Positions 62,951-64,000 of a DNA stretch of 64,000 bases are shown one piece after another (position 1 is the stretch's first letter; each line of letters starts with the position of its first letter). Both the position numbers and the translations under genes were made by a program. Origin of the DNA: Candidatus Sulfopaludibacter sp. SbA3 (GTDB lineage Bacteria; Acidobacteriota; Terriglobia; Bryobacterales; Bryobacteraceae); NCBI GenBank assembly GCA_945890485.1, contig CAMDCN010000004.1, forward strand, positions 1 to 64,000. The letters run 5' to 3'. Under the pieces are notes generated by a model that saw nothing but the letters and a program-made list of their open reading frames with translations, was not told the origin of the DNA and made no database searches.

Positions 62951-63863
62951 AGACGCACTCCTGGCCCAAGGTTTACCGGCGGAAGATCCGGCCTTGGCGC
63001 CCACTTCCCTGCTCCGGTTTCCGGACGGCGGCGAGTACCGAATTGAGATCCCTTCGACAGAAGGACCAAAGGCGCTGACCGCCGTACTGGATGAGGCGCG
63101 GATGCGGGACGTGCCCGTGCATCGTGTCTCCCAAGGCAGCGGCATCATGCTGCTGACCAATTCGGAGCTCCGCGAAATGCTCGCCATCGGCCGGCAGGCC
63201 CGCGTCGAAGTGAACCTGTTTCTCGGACCGCGTGCCGGTTGGGATACCGGAGCGCAAAGCGTGTCCCCGACCGGCAAGGCGTTTGCCCTGGCGGCGCGCG
63301 GCGCCAACCAACTGGTACAGAGTTTGGAGGACGTGCGGCGAGGAGTCGACGCCGGGCTGCGTAGCATCCTCGTGAGCGACATCGGCACGTTGGACGTGAT
63401 TTCAAACATGCGGGCGAAGGGCCAGTTGCCGGCGAACCTGATCATCAAGACCTCGGTGATGATGGCTCCGGCAAATCCCGCCAGCGCGCGTTTGCTCGAA
63501 CAGCATGGGGCCGACACCATCAACATTCCTTCGGATCTGACGATCCCGCAGATTGCCAGCATTCGCGCGGCGATCACCAAGCCGATCGATTTCTACGTCG
63601 AGGCCCCGGACACGATTGGCGGCTTCATCCGACACTATGAAGTGGCCGAGTTGATTCGCGTCGCCGCACCGATCTATCTCAAGTTCGGGCTGCGCAATTC
63701 GCCCGACGTGTACCCGAGCGGGACGCATCTCGATGGCACCGTGCTGCTGCTGTGCCGAGAGCGGGTGCGGCGGGCTCAGTTGGCGTGCGAGATGATCGCA
63801 CGCTACGCCAGCAGCGCCGTCATGTCGCCGCTCGGCGCAGCGGACCTCGGCGTTCCCGTCTAG
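62937..63863 (+). CDS. U32-peptidase-like protein
   Basis: A 308-residue protein resembling the TIM-barrel part of U32-family proteins: SGIMLLTNSELREMLAIGRQARVEVNLF, RGANQLVQSLEDVRRGVDAGLRSILVSDIG, IKTSVMMAPANPASARLLEQHGADTINIPSDLT and YVEAPDTIGGFIRHYEVAELI. Related members include peptidases and RNA- or quinone-modifying hydroxylases with iron-sulfur clusters; no cysteine cluster is seen here, so activity is open. The ATG overlaps thrB by 14 bases, and the stop overlaps the convergent amidohydrolase by four. Confidence 0.72.
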   Translation: MQQSKDALLAQGLPAEDPALAPTSLLRFPDGGEYRIEIPSTEGPKALTAVLDEARMRDVPVHRVSQGSGIMLLTNSELREMLAIGRQARVEVNLFLGPRAGWDTGAQSVSPTGKAFALAARGANQLVQSLEDVRRGVDAGLRSILVSDIGTLDVISNMRAKGQLPANLIIKTSVMMAPANPASARLLEQHGADTINIPSDLTIPQIASIRAAITKPIDFYVEAPDTIGGFIRHYEVAELIRVAAPIYLKFGLRNSPDVYPSGTHLDGTVLLLCRERVRRAQLACEMIARYASSAVMSPLGAADLGVPV

Positions 63864-64000
63864 CCGAAGACGTGAAAGGCGGTTCCTGAAAGCATCTGCT
63901 GCTTCTGTTCGGCGGGCACGTCGAGCCGAAGCAGCTTTCGCATTTCTACGTCTGTGTTTTCGATCAGATCCGACCCGGCCATGAGGCGGTGGGCCGGGAT
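63860..64000 (-). CDS. Amidohydrolase family protein, C-terminal fragment (runs off the window)
   Basis: Only the last 46 residues are inside the window; the gene continues beyond base 64000. They read as the end of an amidohydrolase-2 type metal-dependent hydrolase: HRLMAGSDLIENTDVEM with the Asp of the final metal-ligand segment, and a closing helix ending MLSGTAFHVFG, which is the usual NAxxLFG-like tail. The stop overlaps the U32-like gene by four bases. Substrate and full length cannot be judged. Confidence 0.6.
   Translation of the reverse strand: MPAHRLMAGSDLIENTDVEMRKLLRLDVPAEQKQQMLSGTAFHVFG

Overview
The window reads as chromosomal DNA of a high-GC acidobacterium, most likely of the Solibacter/Bryobacter type. 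The indicators are two very large Oar-like TonB-dependent receptors with N-terminal carboxypeptidase-regulatory domains, the DUF1501 plus DUF1549/DUF1553 pair, an STGPKT-type small protein, a VWA protein of the acidobacterial type, several Gfo/Idh/MocA oxidoreductases, a DUF1080 protein, and a Ser/Thr kinase fused to an SUMF1 domain. This is inference from protein families; no rRNA is present. Coding density is extreme: nearly all spacers are under 230 bp, neighbouring genes often overlap by ATGA or TGATG, and many convergent genes overlap tail to tail. No insertion sequence, prophage or CRISPR array was seen.

Layout. 0-7 kb (+): an STGPKT protein, a 222-bp spacer with a parS-like palindrome inside a run of DnaA-box-like words, RNase J, a winged-helix protein, an FAD-linked oxidase, an M20 peptidase, three tandem unknown paralogues and a GNAT acetyltransferase. 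7-10 kb (-): aldo/keto reductase, SulP transporter and beta-carbonic anhydrase, overlapping end to end. 10-16 kb: a CPA1 antiporter, gamma-glutamyltransferase, and a SahR-like ArsR-methyltransferase regulator divergent from ahcY across a perfect 26-bp palindrome. 16-24 kb: CocE/NonD hydrolase, two Gfo/Idh/MocA enzymes, thioesterase, Dps, a MoaD-MoaE fusion, VWA protein, Hfq, SuhB and an enoyl-CoA hydratase. 24-28 kb: an arsenic locus (arsA, an arsM-arsD fusion, divergent arsR) and a PP2C-type phosphatase.

28.4-31.9 kb holds the most notable system. It is a bufferin-type metal-binding RiPP operon: a precursor with a duplicated cysteine unit, a DUF692/MNIO modification enzyme and a DUF2063 partner. 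An ECF sigma factor and a six-TM anti-sigma factor follow directly. The anti-sigma factor appears to join a zinc-finger anti-sigma N-terminus to an NrsF-like membrane domain. The precursor gene and the sigma gene both carry a GTWACY-N16-CGAA motif upstream, which suggests a self-contained autoregulated metal-stress regulon.

32-46 kb (mostly +): DUF1801 protein, an SGNH-alpha/beta hydrolase fusion, sulfatase, UbiA-like membrane protein, methyltransferase, heptahaem cytochrome with a repeat tail, TonB receptor 1 (-), DUF1080 and Gfo/Idh (-), a PhyH dioxygenase and a flippase. 46-55 kb (-): DUF1501, DUF1549/1553, a beta-propeller protein and TonB receptor 2. 55-64 kb: a D-threonine-aldolase-like enzyme, kinase-SUMF1 protein, tRNA-Lys, DUF362 protein, glycoside hydrolase, Gfo/Idh, homoserine kinase, a U32-like protein and the C-terminal end of an amidohydrolase that runs off the window.

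On sampled lines the + strand is C-rich over about 1-7 kb and G-rich over most of about 13-46 kb regardless of gene direction, so a replication-related skew change may lie in the left part of the window.
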